Of a DNA stretch of 62,664 bases, positions 37,451 through 46,693 are shown one piece after another. This DNA comes from Marinomonas aquimarina (lineage in GTDB: Bacteria; Pseudomonadota; Gammaproteobacteria; Pseudomonadales; Marinomonadaceae), in assembly GCF_900089755.1 (NCBI RefSeq), contig NZ_FLOC01000022.1, positions 1 through 62,664 of the forward strand. The letters run 5' to 3'. Numbering within the stretch: position 1 is the first letter of the stretch; each line of letters starts with the position of its first letter. The notes under the pieces were generated by a model. It did no database searches, was not told where the DNA came from, and saw only the letters and a list, made by a program, of their open reading frames with translations. Position numbers and translations under genes: made by a program.

Positions 37451-38080
37451 CTATTTACTCGCTTGGCGCTCTTGCTCGATCAAGTAATCAACCACTGAGT
37501 AAATGTTATCGTTGCCACCTGCGGTTGCTGCCGTGACAAGGTATTTTCCGTTAACAATCAAGCCAGGTACACCACGGGCGCCGTAGGCTCTTATTTTAGC
37601 ATCTGCTTGTGATAGTCGGCTATTTACGGCGAAAGAGTTGTATTGTTTTGTAAACTCGTCCTCAGACACACCGTATTGGGTGAAAAACTCTGCCAATTCG
37701 TCTTCGCTGGTCATGCGCTTACGGTCTTGGTGAATGGCATTGAACATGTCTGAGTGCAGCTGTTCTTCAACCCCTAAGATATCCGCCACATGGAACGCTT
37801 TGGCATGGGCTAACCAGTTACGGCCAAATACCGCAGGCAGGTATTTAAAGTCGACGTCGTCCGCTAGGTTCTTTTTCCAAGCTTGTGTAAACGGCTCTAG
37901 CGCGTAGCAATGTGGGCAACCATACCAGAAGATTTCAACCACTTCGATTTTGCTCGGGTCAGCGGTACGAACCGGATTACTAATAGTAGTGTAACCATTA
38001 CCGTCACTGTAATCCTGTGCCCAAGCACTGGTGATCGGTAGTAGCAAGGTGACAAATAATGCCGTAAGCAGCTTTTTCAT
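37451..38080 (-). CDS. dsbA: Thiol:disulfide interchange protein DsbA
   Basis: DsbA is the periplasmic oxidase that introduces disulfides into exported proteins. The 209 residues have a signal peptide (cleavage near SAWAQD) and a thioredoxin-like fold with active site WYGCPHCYALEPF and the cis-proline loop GARGVPGLIVNGKY. Its reoxidase, DsbB, is encoded elsewhere in this window (53698). It lies downstream of the cytochrome c4 gene behind a terminator, and 20 bp before the diguanylate cyclase gene. Confidence 0.95.
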   Translation of the reverse strand: MKKLLTALFVTLLLPITSAWAQDYSDGNGYTTISNPVRTADPSKIEVVEIFWYGCPHCYALEPFTQAWKKNLADDVDFKYLPAVFGRNWLAHAKAFHVADILGVEEQLHSDMFNAIHQDRKRMTSEDELAEFFTQYGVSEDEFTKQYNSFAVNSRLSQADAKIRAYGARGVPGLIVNGKYLVTAATAGGNDNIYSVVDYLIEQERQASK

Positions 38081-38193
38081 GTAATGCTCCTAGAGTGGTG
38101 AGACAATAACATCCACAGGGGGATAATTCCTATAGGATGCTTAAACTTACAAAAAGTTCGTATAGTCGAGCAAGTTTACCTTGTCCCTACAGC

Positions 38194-38219
38194 AAAAATC
38201 CCCCGTGAAGGAGGATTTT
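38194..38219 (-). terminator. Terminator after cytochrome c4
   Basis: On the minus strand AAAATCCTCC and GGGGGATTTTT form a stem with a U-run 27 bp after the cytochrome gene stop, isolating it from dsbA. Confidence 0.72.
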
Positions 38220-38245
38220 GTATCAAGAATACGCAAAGCTGGAGG

Positions 38246-38848
38246 CTAGTATAGGCCTTGAATGTAGCTTGAAACCGCTTGGATTTCGCGCTCGTTCATT
38301 TTAAATGCGATGTTCTGCATGATTTTCGCCGCATCATTGTTACGCTCACCAGACTGGAACAGTTTCAACTGAGAAGCTGTATAGTCGGCATGTTGACCGC
38401 TCAATTGTGGGAAGCGTGCCGAGTTTAGACCTTTACCAGCAGGGCCGTGACATGACATACAAGCTGGCACACCTGTCGCTGGGTTGCCATCACGGTATAG
38501 GCTTTCACCCGCCGCCACCAAATCTGCATCCGCTTGGCCCACAACCACACTTTGGCTGGCGAAGTAAGCGGCGATGTCGGCCATATTTTGATCGGATAAG
38601 CCGTCTAATAGGCCAGCCATCTGAGCCACTGGGCGTGCCCCAGACTTAATATCATTCATTTGTTTTAGTAGGTATGACTCGTTTTGGCCTGCTAGCTTTG
38701 GCCAAGTCGGTGCCAAGCTGTTGCCATCGGCTCCGTGACAGGCACTACACACGGCGGTGAGCGGTTTACCTGCGTCAGGGTTGCCTTCAGCGATCGCAAC
38801 GGAGGTTGCTCCGACTGTTACTAACAAACCGATAAGAACTTTTTTCAT
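38246..38848 (-). CDS. Dihaem cytochrome c4
   Basis: This 200-residue periplasmic dihaem cytochrome c has a signal peptide and two CxxCH haem sites, CSACHGADGNS (first domain) and CMSCHGPAGKG (second domain), each followed by a methionine-containing distal segment. The tandem arrangement is typical of cytochrome c4, an electron donor to terminal oxidases. The linkage to dsbA and divergence from engB are common in Pseudomonas-like genomes. Confidence 0.93.
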   Translation of the reverse strand: MKKVLIGLLVTVGATSVAIAEGNPDAGKPLTAVCSACHGADGNSLAPTWPKLAGQNESYLLKQMNDIKSGARPVAQMAGLLDGLSDQNMADIAAYFASQSVVVGQADADLVAAGESLYRDGNPATGVPACMSCHGPAGKGLNSARFPQLSGQHADYTASQLKLFQSGERNNDAAKIMQNIAFKMNEREIQAVSSYIQGLY

Positions 38849-39045
38849 TCGCTGCCTCTGATGTGCTTAAGCCGAAGATAATGAACATCTCATTTCTGGC
38901 ATAAAGATGTTTCGTTTTCTGTTATGCTTACCAGTATGAATTAGGGCACAGCCACATTGAGCCAGTAAGCAGAATGGCTCGCATTATATACAACTGTGCA
39001 AAAACTTATAACGCGATACAATTTCTCATTGACTGATATCAATCT

Positions 39046-39684
39046 ATGACGCCATTCGACCCAATCTTTCAATCAGCTTATTTTATTAAAAGTGCTGAAA
39101 AACTGTCCCAATGTCCACTTGACCAAGGTCTTGAAGTGGCGTTTGCGGGACGCTCAAACGCAGGTAAATCTACCTCGCTAAACACATTGGCTAACCAGCG
39201 CAAGCTGGCACGTACTTCGAAAACACCGGGCCGAACTCAGTTGATTAACTGCTTTGGTCTGAGTGTAGACGATCGTCGCTTGGTGGATTTGCCAGGTTAC
39301 GGTTTTGCCAAAGTTCCTGTTGCCATGAAGGAAAACTGGCAGGCGCACATGCAAGACTATCTGATGAACCGCCGCTCATTGGTTGGGGTTGTATTAGTCA
39401 TGGACATCCGTCATCCAATGAAAGAGTTCGATGAAATGATGTTGGAGTGGGCCGCAGCCAATGGCGTTAAAGTACATGCTTTGCTGACCAAGTCGGACAA
39501 GCTAAAACGCGGTCCAGCCCAGTCGACCATGCTAAAAGTGAAGAAAGAGATGAAAGCTCGTGGTGTAGATGCCTCAGCACAAACCTTCTCTGGCTTAAAT
39601 GGTGACGGTGTGGACGAGCTACGTAACAAGCTGGCTGGCTGGCTAGAGCTGGAAAATCCGAATGAGATTCCTGTGAATCTATAG
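39046..39684 (+). CDS. engB: Ribosome biogenesis GTPase EngB (YihA)
   Basis: EngB is an essential GTPase for 50S subunit assembly. The 212 residues contain G1 AGRSNAGKST, G2-region KTPGRTQLINCF, G3 DLPGYG, G4 TKSD and G5 SGLNGDG. The ATG at 39046 matches the family N terminus (F-x-SAYFIKSAEKLSQCP). It is divergent from cytochrome c4; I looked for a Spot 42-like RNA in the upstream gap and did not find one. Confidence 0.95.
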   Translation: MTPFDPIFQSAYFIKSAEKLSQCPLDQGLEVAFAGRSNAGKSTSLNTLANQRKLARTSKTPGRTQLINCFGLSVDDRRLVDLPGYGFAKVPVAMKENWQAHMQDYLMNRRSLVGVVLVMDIRHPMKEFDEMMLEWAAANGVKVHALLTKSDKLKRGPAQSTMLKVKKEMKARGVDASAQTFSGLNGDGVDELRNKLAGWLELENPNEIPVNL

Positions 39685-39707
39685 CCGTTAGCGAAAACGC
39701 GCGATAT

Positions 39708-39741
39708 AAAAAAAGGGCTTCTGATACAGAAGCCCTTTTTT
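39708..39741. terminator. Bidirectional terminator between engB and gshA
   Basis: AAAAAAGGGCTTCTG and CAGAAGCCCTTTTTT are exact inverted repeats around ATA between convergent genes. Confidence 0.9.
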
Positions 39742-39760
39742 GTGCTCACTCTAAGCCGCC

Positions 39761-41356
39761 TTACTGTGGCTGCATGTAGTGTTTTAAGAAGGTATCAAAG
39801 TCGACAGTTTCATTGGCTTCAATATCCGCCTGCTGGGCGATCGATTGCTCCGCCCAGTCTTTGAATTGTTGCTCTAGCTCTGGACTGACTTCTTGTGCCA
39901 ACCAGGCTTGCTGTTGTGCTTTACCAATCGCTAGCATGGCTTCTTGGTAGCTGCCATATTGCTCACATTGTTTCAGCACTTGTGCCGCCGGTAGCGTATC
40001 TAGGTTGTCCAGCTTGTTACGCTGCAGTGCCAAACTGTCGGTGTAGGCAAAGTTGCCAGTTTGTTCTGTTAGGAATTGGGCAATCTCTTCCATGTGGGTC
40101 AACAGTTCAGACGCTTTGTCACGCAGTGGCAGCGGGCCAAAGCCAAAATCAAAGTGGTCGTCTAGATCGCGACCATGGGTGGCAATTTCCTGTTGCGTCT
40201 TGCGCAGTTGCTGGCATTCGTCCGCCCCTAGGCGATCGTCACTGTGTAACATACAGCACATTAAGAAGGTGTCTAAGAAGTACAGGGTCTCAGGCTTCAT
40301 ACCAATCGGTGAGGTTGGGTCCAGGTCCATAATGCGTACTTCGATGTATTCAACACCGCGCTTTTGCAGTGCCGCACTTGGATGTTCACCAGACTCGGTG
40401 ACACGCTTTGGACGAATATCGCTGTAATATTCGTTTTCGATTTGCAAAATGTTGTGGCTCAGCTGCTTGTATTCACCGTCTACTTTTACACCGATGTTTT
40501 GATACGCCGGATAAGGTGTTTGCAGGGCGCCCTTAATCGTATTGATGTAGGTATCGACTTCGTTGTAACACACGAACAGGCCGTCTTGGGCCTTGTTCTG
40601 GTAGCCGATGTCACTCATACGCAACGAGGTGGCGCTGGTGCCAGCCCAAGTGTGGTCGCCTAGTGCAACGAGTTTTGCAGGCTTCTTAGGTAAGAAACTG
40701 ACATCAATGGCAGGTGACGCGCCGAACAGCAATGAAAGTAACCACGACTTGCGACGGAAATTACGAATCAAGGCAAAGTACTGTTGCGACTTAAACTCTT
40801 GCAGCGCTTCTGGGGTGCTGATATCGGCACCGCGGAAATCAGCTAGGAAAGTCCAGAAGCTGTCGCTGAATGAGAAGTTGTAGTGCATACCGGCAATACA
40901 CTGCATGATGCGACCGTAACGGTTAGAGAGGCCTTCGCGGTATACACGTTTTAATTTGCCTGAATTGGATTCGCCATAGTAAGCAATCGGCACTTCGGCA
41001 TTGTCTTTTAAAGCACACGGCATGCTGCCAGGCCAAAGACATTCATCCATATTGTCCAGCACGCGGTTGGTCATCAGATGGATATCACGTAATTCGCTGA
41101 TCACCCCCTCAACGGAATCATGTACGCCGGTGATAAACTCCATCAAGGCTTCTGAATAGTCGGTGGTAATCGATGGGTGGGTAAGGGCAGACCCCAAGGC
41201 CTTAGGGTGAGCCGCTTGTGAGATTTTTCCAGTCGTCCGTGAAACACGTAGCGCTTCGCGTTCTACACCACGATGAAAGGTAACAGCGGACAGATCGCCA
41301 CTTTGATTCATGCACTGATCAAGCTTTGTCAGAGCGTCATGTATATTACGCAACAA
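39761..41356 (-). CDS. gshA: Glutamate-cysteine ligase
   Basis: GshA joins glutamate and cysteine, the first and rate-limiting step of glutathione synthesis. The 531-residue length fits the E. coli-type GshA family. Visible are the N-terminal GVEREALRVSRTTGKIS, the TDYSEALMEFITG segment, MHYNFSFSD, LLFGASPAID and RGVEYIEVRIMDLDP, all characteristic. It is monocistronic. The enzyme is cytosolic and should supply glutathione to glutaredoxin 3 encoded at 11017. Confidence 0.96.
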   Translation of the reverse strand: MLRNIHDALTKLDQCMNQSGDLSAVTFHRGVEREALRVSRTTGKISQAAHPKALGSALTHPSITTDYSEALMEFITGVHDSVEGVISELRDIHLMTNRVLDNMDECLWPGSMPCALKDNAEVPIAYYGESNSGKLKRVYREGLSNRYGRIMQCIAGMHYNFSFSDSFWTFLADFRGADISTPEALQEFKSQQYFALIRNFRRKSWLLSLLFGASPAIDVSFLPKKPAKLVALGDHTWAGTSATSLRMSDIGYQNKAQDGLFVCYNEVDTYINTIKGALQTPYPAYQNIGVKVDGEYKQLSHNILQIENEYYSDIRPKRVTESGEHPSAALQKRGVEYIEVRIMDLDPTSPIGMKPETLYFLDTFLMCCMLHSDDRLGADECQQLRKTQQEIATHGRDLDDHFDFGFGPLPLRDKASELLTHMEEIAQFLTEQTGNFAYTDSLALQRNKLDNLDTLPAAQVLKQCEQYGSYQEAMLAIGKAQQQAWLAQEVSPELEQQFKDWAEQSIAQQADIEANETVDFDTFLKHYMQPQ

Positions 41357-41510
41357 TGAGAGTCATCCTAAATCAGGAAAATAAAGATATTTGAATTGTA
41401 CAAGGCAATTTAGAAGCACGGCAAGAAAAGCACAAAGCAGTTGCGCAAAGATTACAGATTTAGCCATCTGTGGCATCATAGCCCTGTATCTAGTTGCTTA
41501 GGAAATAAGC

Positions 41511-41954
41511 GTGAAACAATCGTCTTGGATGAGCGTAGCTATCTTGGGGGCGGCGCTGGCTGGGGTATTAGCTTACAGTGCTTGGCAAAATCAGCATTCG
41601 CTCACCGCCAGCGCGCTAACCTGTGAGGTAGCGACAGGTGTTTGTGAAGAGAATGAGGGGTGGGCATTAAACTTTTCTGGCCCTATTGTGGTCAATAAAG
41701 AGCTGACGCTCACCTTGACAGTGCCTGAATCACTGTCTCAAACGTCATCCTGGCAAGGGCGTTTGGAAGGACGGGATATGTATATGGGAGTCACACCTGT
41801 GACATTATCCGCTTCTGCTAAAAGCAATCAGTATCAGGGGCAATTGCGGATCCCGATGTGCACCACACAAAACATGGCGTGGCGACTCGTGTTAGCCCCC
41901 AGTGATGGATCTGAGTCGACAGTGACGTATGAATTTTTGATGAGTCAACCGTAG
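41511..41954 (+). CDS. Hypothetical membrane-anchored protein upstream of sco
   Basis: This 147-residue protein starts at GTG with AGGAA upstream. An N-terminal transmembrane helix (about 7-23) is followed by a periplasmic beta-rich domain with three cysteines (LTCEVATGVCEE and IPMCTTQN). I do not recognise the family. It lies 9 bp before a SCO gene, so a role in copper delivery or cytochrome oxidase assembly is plausible but inferred only from context. Confidence 0.75.
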   Translation: MKQSSWMSVAILGAALAGVLAYSAWQNQHSLTASALTCEVATGVCEENEGWALNFSGPIVVNKELTLTLTVPESLSQTSSWQGRLEGRDMYMGVTPVTLSASAKSNQYQGQLRIPMCTTQNMAWRLVLAPSDGSESTVTYEFLMSQP

Positions 41955-41963
41955 GAATTAAAG

Positions 41964-42551
41964 ATGAAATTAAAACCGATTGTATTGCTGGCCATGTTGC
42001 TGACCTTAGCGGTCGTAGGCACCTTGCTAGCCTTACAAAAAACCGAGGGCTCGAATGCTAGCCCTAGCAAAGTGGGTGGGGACTTCACTCTATCAAGTGC
42101 GAACGGAGCGGTATCGCTGAGCGACTTTGAAGGCCAAGCCAAATTACTGTTCTTTGGCTACACCCATTGTCCAGACGTGTGTCCGTTGACCCTAGCGAAT
42201 GTCAAAGTAGGTCTGAAGCAGTTGCCAGAAGCGCTGCGTAACCAAGTCAAAACCATCTTCGTGAGTGTTGATCCAGAGCGTGATACCTTCGACCATTTAG
42301 AGCAATACGTGAGTTTCTTTGATCCGAGTTTCGTCGGTTTAACGGGAACAAAAGAGCAGATTGATCAAGTGGTACGCCAGTACGGTGCTTTTTACCGCAT
42401 CGAAGAAGGTGACGCAAAGAACTACACCGTGAGCCACAGTGCGCGTGTTTATTTGATTGGTAAAGATAACCAGATTAAGCAGTACCTGTATCACGACTCC
42501 TCGTCAGAAGAGATTGCCGCGGCGATTAAGAAGCTACTTCAGCCTTCTTAA
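41964..42551 (+). CDS. SCO1/SenC family copper chaperone
   Basis: This 195-residue membrane-anchored thioredoxin-like protein has an N-terminal transmembrane helix, the copper-binding CPDVC motif in FGYTHCPDVCPLTLANV and the distal histidine in YTVSHSARVYLIG. SCO proteins deliver copper to the CuA site of cytochrome oxidase or act as thiol oxidoreductases. No cox genes are in the window, but the short protein upstream is likely co-transcribed. A terminator follows. Confidence 0.92.
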   Translation: MKLKPIVLLAMLLTLAVVGTLLALQKTEGSNASPSKVGGDFTLSSANGAVSLSDFEGQAKLLFFGYTHCPDVCPLTLANVKVGLKQLPEALRNQVKTIFVSVDPERDTFDHLEQYVSFFDPSFVGLTGTKEQIDQVVRQYGAFYRIEEGDAKNYTVSHSARVYLIGKDNQIKQYLYHDSSSEEIAAAIKKLLQPS

Positions 42552-42577
42552 AGCGTTAGTCTCTCATCTACCTATGC

Positions 42578-42616
42578 AAAGCGGCTGTTGTAGCAACGAC
42601 ACAGCCGCTTTTTTTG
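42578..42616 (+). terminator. Rho-independent terminator after sco
   Basis: AAGCGGCTGT and ACAGCCGCTT form a 10-bp stem followed by TTTTTTG, 26 bp after the sco stop. Confidence 0.88.
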
Positions 42617-42690
42617 CTTTCAACCTGACTCAAAACGACAGCTAATTAGCCATATTGATACTATTAGCTAAAAATAATGCAAAAGATTAT

Positions 42691-42709
42691 GAGAATTGTT
42701 TTCATTATC
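42691..42709. promoter_or_regulatory. Fur-box-like site upstream of TonB-dependent receptor
   Basis: GAGAATTGTTTTCATTATC resembles the 19-bp Fur consensus GATAATGATAATCATTATC, with the right half matching best. It lies about 167 bp before the receptor ATG, in a 324-bp gap that otherwise holds only the sco terminator. Iron repression is inferred. Confidence 0.65.
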
Positions 42710-42875
42710 TTTGTAAATGCTCTATCATCTCCCGCAATTGTGCATTTTTAACGCCATCTCTATGACTGGTTCTTGCGATTTGTGCTCAAAAACGCAACTA
42801 CCATGACCAGTTATACGATCGCGACTAAGTTACTAACCCCTTGAAATATAAATGTTAAAATTAAGGAGATTGCGG

Positions 42876-45143
42876 ATGCGTTTGCGCCCTCTAGCAGCTT
42901 CGATCAGTTTGATTGTGGCTTCCGGATACACCATGGCGAATGACATTGCCTTACCGACCATTACTGTTGAATCGGCAGCAGGGGTGGAGCAAAAATTGAC
43001 CGATGCACCGGCGAGTGTGTCGGTCATCACGAAAGAAGACCTCGATAAAAAGCCTTACATGACGTTGCTTGATGCAGTATCGGATATCGAAGGTGTTGAT
43101 GTGGGTGAAACTCGTGATAAAACCGGTCAAGGTGGTGTGAGCATCCGTGGTATGGGGGCAGACTATACGTTGATCTTAATCGACGGCCGCCGTCAAAATA
43201 ACATTGGTGATCTGTACCCGAATAATTTTGGTGGTAACCAATTCAACCATATTCCACCCAAGGAAATGGTGGAGCGTATTGAAATTATCCGTGGCCCAGC
43301 TTCCACCTTGTACGGTGCCGACGCTATGGGTGGCGTGATTAACATCATTACTAAGAAGGTGGGCAGCGAATGGGCCGGCTCAGTGACGCACAGCCGTACC
43401 TTTGAATCGAACGCTGATTATGGCAACGATGACACCACCGAGTTTGCTTTCAGTGGTCCTATTATCGAAGACAAACTAGGTCTGGGCATCCGCGGTAGCC
43501 TATATAACCGTGATGGCTCTAACCCACAATACGCGGCCGACTATGACCCAAATGGTGTCGAGCATAATCGCTCACTTGGCTATGGTCGTGGCGGTCGTAC
43601 CGTAGACAACGAGAACACTAACTTAGGGCTTCGTCTGGATTACCTGATCGATGAGCGCCAAACGGTTACCTTCGACTACGAAACCTCAAACCAAGAATAC
43701 GACAACACGCCACAAGATGGTAATAACCCGCTTGGCACCACCGACAGTGTCGATCGCCTACCACGTTCTGGTTATGCCCTAGACCAAGAATTTGTGCGTG
43801 ATCAATTCTCGATTCGCCATGAAGGCAAATGGGGCTTTGGTAACAGCGATATCACCTTGCATCATATTGAGACGAGCAATAACGGCCGTACATTGCCGTT
43901 AACCGGTGATGAGAAACTGCTTTATGATCAAATGATTGCGGATAATGGCGGCGTCAAAGATGGCATTGAAGATCAGCTTGAGTCGACCTTTCTGCCACGA
44001 CCACAGCGTGTCATGGAAACCCGCCAAACCACTCTGGATGCTAAATTTGACAGCCTAGTCGGTGACCATCTATTGGTATACGGCGGTCAGATCATGGAAT
44101 CCGAAATGGAAGACGGCGTGTTTGGCATGGACAGCAGCGGTGGTCAACAGGCGGGTAAGGTACAACCCCATAATCAATGGTCTTTGTTCGCCGAGGATAA
44201 CTGGGATATCACTGAAGATGTGACCTTAACAGGTGGTCTTCGTTACGATGATCATGAAGTCTTTGGTGGTAATGTTAGCCCTCGTGCTTATGCGAACTGG
44301 CGTGTGAATCCTGCTTGGACCATTAAAGGTGGTGTCAGCACGGGCTATAAAGCGCCCAAAGCCAGTGACTTATTCCCAGGGATTACTGGCTTTGGTGGTC
44401 AGGGAACACGTCCTTTTGTGGGCTCGCCGGAGCTTCAGCCTGAAACCAGTGTCAATACTGAAATCGCCGCTTACTTTGAGCACCCTGAAGGCCATAACTT
44501 CAATGCCACCATCTTTAGCAACCAGTTTAAAGACAAGATTGCCCGTGGTGATGGCCTAGATTGTGCCGCACAGACCGGCGAATTAGCTTATGTTTGTGAT
44601 ACCTGGGGCGCGACGAGCCTATCGCAAAAGACCAATATCGATCGTGTTGATATTAAGGGGATTGAGCTGGCGGGTCGTTACCGCTTTAACGAGGCCTGGT
44701 CGTTGCGTGCCAACTATACCTACACTGACTCAGAGCAGAAGTCTGGCTCTAATGCTGGGAAACCATTAAACGACACGGCTAAGCATATGGCGAATGCGAC
44801 CTTGGATTGGCAAGTGAATGAGCAGTTTAATACGTATCTAACGGCGGAAATGCGCTCTAAGCGTTACCGTGGTAGCCCAGGTCGTGGCTGGGATTCAAAT
44901 GTTGAATACCCTGAATACTACAAGGCCTACACCATTTTCCACTTAGGCGCTGCGTATGAGCTGAATGACACCTTTACCTTTAATGCGCGTGTGAACAACT
45001 TATTGGATGAAGACTTCACCAGCTATCAAACGGTTTACACAACCGAAGACGGTGGTGCGACCTGGGAATCGAACTACATCGATGACTACAACCTGAAAGC
45101 GAAAGCACGCAATGTTTGGTTGAGTGTGACAGCGAAGTTCTAA
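42876..45143 (+). CDS. TonB-dependent siderophore receptor, FepA/IrgA/CirA-like
   Basis: This outer-membrane beta-barrel transporter of about 755 residues has a signal peptide (cleavage near GYTMAND), a TonB box-like segment (LPTITVES), a plug domain (DAPASVSVITKEDL...GVSIRGMGADYTLILIDGRRQN...IEIIRGPASTLYGADAMGGVINIIT) and a long barrel ending in aromatic SVTAKF. The plug and barrel resemble catecholate receptors such as FepA, IrgA and CirA. The ATG at 42876 is chosen because AAGGAG lies 8 bp upstream; the frame is open from 42852. The Fur-like site supports iron regulation. The ligand is unknown. Confidence 0.92.
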   Translation: MRLRPLAASISLIVASGYTMANDIALPTITVESAAGVEQKLTDAPASVSVITKEDLDKKPYMTLLDAVSDIEGVDVGETRDKTGQGGVSIRGMGADYTLILIDGRRQNNIGDLYPNNFGGNQFNHIPPKEMVERIEIIRGPASTLYGADAMGGVINIITKKVGSEWAGSVTHSRTFESNADYGNDDTTEFAFSGPIIEDKLGLGIRGSLYNRDGSNPQYAADYDPNGVEHNRSLGYGRGGRTVDNENTNLGLRLDYLIDERQTVTFDYETSNQEYDNTPQDGNNPLGTTDSVDRLPRSGYALDQEFVRDQFSIRHEGKWGFGNSDITLHHIETSNNGRTLPLTGDEKLLYDQMIADNGGVKDGIEDQLESTFLPRPQRVMETRQTTLDAKFDSLVGDHLLVYGGQIMESEMEDGVFGMDSSGGQQAGKVQPHNQWSLFAEDNWDITEDVTLTGGLRYDDHEVFGGNVSPRAYANWRVNPAWTIKGGVSTGYKAPKASDLFPGITGFGGQGTRPFVGSPELQPETSVNTEIAAYFEHPEGHNFNATIFSNQFKDKIARGDGLDCAAQTGELAYVCDTWGATSLSQKTNIDRVDIKGIELAGRYRFNEAWSLRANYTYTDSEQKSGSNAGKPLNDTAKHMANATLDWQVNEQFNTYLTAEMRSKRYRGSPGRGWDSNVEYPEYYKAYTIFHLGAAYELNDTFTFNARVNNLLDEDFTSYQTVYTTEDGGATWESNYIDDYNLKAKARNVWLSVTAKF

Positions 45144-45164
45144 GGGTAGTACGACGCTAAGAAT

Positions 45165-45195
45165 AAAAATGGCCGCATGATGCGGCCATTTTTTA
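45165..45195. terminator. Bidirectional terminator between receptor and hisF
   Basis: AAAAATGGCCGCAT and ATGCGGCCATTTTT flank a G between convergent genes, with A/T runs on both sides. Confidence 0.92.
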
Positions 45196-45218
45196 TGCAA
45201 ACAGAAACAGCTTATAGC

Positions 45219-45992
45219 TTAGAGGCGCATTTCAATGCCGGCCGCTTGCATGGTTTCTTTTGCTTCTTGGATCGAGTATTCACCAAAGTGGAAGATACTC
45301 GCTGCCAAGACTGCGTCGGCTTTGCCTTCGGTCACGCCGTCAACCAAGTGTTGTAGGTTGCCGACACCGCCAGAAGCAATCACAGGCACATGCACGGCTT
45401 CACTGATGGCGCGAGTAACGCCTAGATCAAAGCCGTTTTTCGTGCCATCACGGTCCATACTGGTCAGCAAGATTTCACCTGCGCCCAAATCAACCATTTT
45501 CTTAGCCCATTCGACCGCGTCTAGACCAGTAGGCTTACGACCGCCGTGGGTAAAGATTTCCCATTTGTCTGGCTCGCCTTCGGCGCTGACTTTCTTGGCA
45601 TCAATCGCCACAACGATACATTGTGAGCCAAAGCGCTCTGCGGCTTCACGAACAAACTCAGGGTTAAATACCGCAGCGGTATTGATGCCCACTTTGTCTG
45701 CGCCGGCATTCAGCATGCGACGAATGTCTTCACAGGTACGAATGCCGCCGCCTACGGTTAGCGGAATAAAGACTTCCGCTGCAATCGCTTCTACCATGTG
45801 TACAGTGGTTTCGCGGTCATCAGAACTTGCCGTGATGTCCAAGAAGGTGATTTCGTCAGCGCCTTGTTCGTTGTAGCGCTTAGCTACCTCAACTGGGTCA
45901 CCGGCGTCACGGATATCAACGAATTGAACACCTTTTACAACGCGGCCATTGTCCACGTCTAGGCACGGAATAATACGTTTAGCTAATCCCAT
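45219..45992 (-). CDS. hisF: Imidazole glycerol phosphate synthase subunit HisF
   Basis: HisF is the cyclase half of IGP synthase; it uses ammonia from HisH to convert PRFAR to IGP and AICAR. The 257-residue TIM barrel shows [52 protein letters not shown] and the phosphate loops ASGGVGN and [11 protein letters not shown]. HisF rather than HisA is indicated by CLDV and [12 protein letters not shown]. It is 21 bp after hisH; hisA, normally between them, is absent. Confidence 0.97.
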   Translation of the reverse strand: MGLAKRIIPCLDVDNGRVVKGVQFVDIRDAGDPVEVAKRYNEQGADEITFLDITASSDDRETTVHMVEAIAAEVFIPLTVGGGIRTCEDIRRMLNAGADKVGINTAAVFNPEFVREAAERFGSQCIVVAIDAKKVSAEGEPDKWEIFTHGGRKPTGLDAVEWAKKMVDLGAGEILLTSMDRDGTKNGFDLGVTRAISEAVHVPVIASGGVGNLQHLVDGVTEGKADAVLAASIFHFGEYSIQEAKETMQAAGIEMRL

Positions 45993-46013
45993 TGTTATTT
46001 CCTATTCAGTGGA

Positions 46014-46676
46014 CTAAGGCTTGCCATCCCAATGGATGAAGTTCTTGTATAGCTGTAGGCCATCTTTGTGGCTTTTCTCTGGGTGGAATTGCACCGCAAA
46101 GACGTTATCGCGTGCTAGGGCAACGCAGAAGTCGTGGCCGTAGTTACAAGTACCTGCTACTTCGTCTTTGTTGGTCGCTACGATGTAGTAGCTGTGCACA
46201 AAGTAGAAACGTGCGCCGCTTTCGATGCCTTCCCAAAGTGGGTGGTTCATCGTTTGCGTCACTTGGTTCCAGCCCATGTGTGGCACTTTCAGTTTAGTGC
46301 CATCAACGTCTTTGTGGTCATTGCCAAAGAACAGGGCATTACCTTCAAAGTGGTTCAAACAATCCACGCCGCCGTTTTCTTCACTGTGGGCCATCAAAGA
46401 TTGAATACCAACACAGATCGCTAAGAATGGCTTCTCCGCCATGGCTTTTTGAATCACTGGGATCAGGCCTTGCGCTTTGATTTCGGCGATACAGTCACGG
46501 ATGGCGCCAACGCCAGGCAGTAGCACACGATCCGCCGCATCAATCACGGCAGGGTCGCTGGTCACAACAATTTCAGTGTTTTCATCTGCTGCGTGCTCAA
46601 GGGCTTTGGCAACAGAGTGAAGGTTACCCATGCCGTAGTCGATGACAGCAACGGTAGACTTAGTTTGTGTACTCAT
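46014..46676 (-). CDS. hisH: Imidazole glycerol phosphate synthase subunit HisH
   Basis: HisH is the glutaminase half of IGP synthase. The 220 residues form a class I glutamine amidotransferase: [16 protein letters not shown] at the N terminus, the nucleophile in [11 protein letters not shown], and the catalytic His-Glu in [12 protein letters not shown]. It is encoded between hisB (17 bp upstream) and hisF (21 bp downstream). Confidence 0.97.
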   Translation of the reverse strand: MSTQTKSTVAVIDYGMGNLHSVAKALEHAADENTEIVVTSDPAVIDAADRVLLPGVGAIRDCIAEIKAQGLIPVIQKAMAEKPFLAICVGIQSLMAHSEENGGVDCLNHFEGNALFFGNDHKDVDGTKLKVPHMGWNQVTQTMNHPLWEGIESGARFYFVHSYYIVATNKDEVAGTCNYGHDFCVALARDNVFAVQFHPEKSHKDGLQLYKNFIHWDGKP

Positions 46677-46693
46677 GAGTGAGATCGATCCTA

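Noticed and set aside
38880..39045. Spot 42-like RNA upstream of engB
   Set aside because: No conserved 5' segment or terminator hairpin of Spot 42 was visible in the gap.
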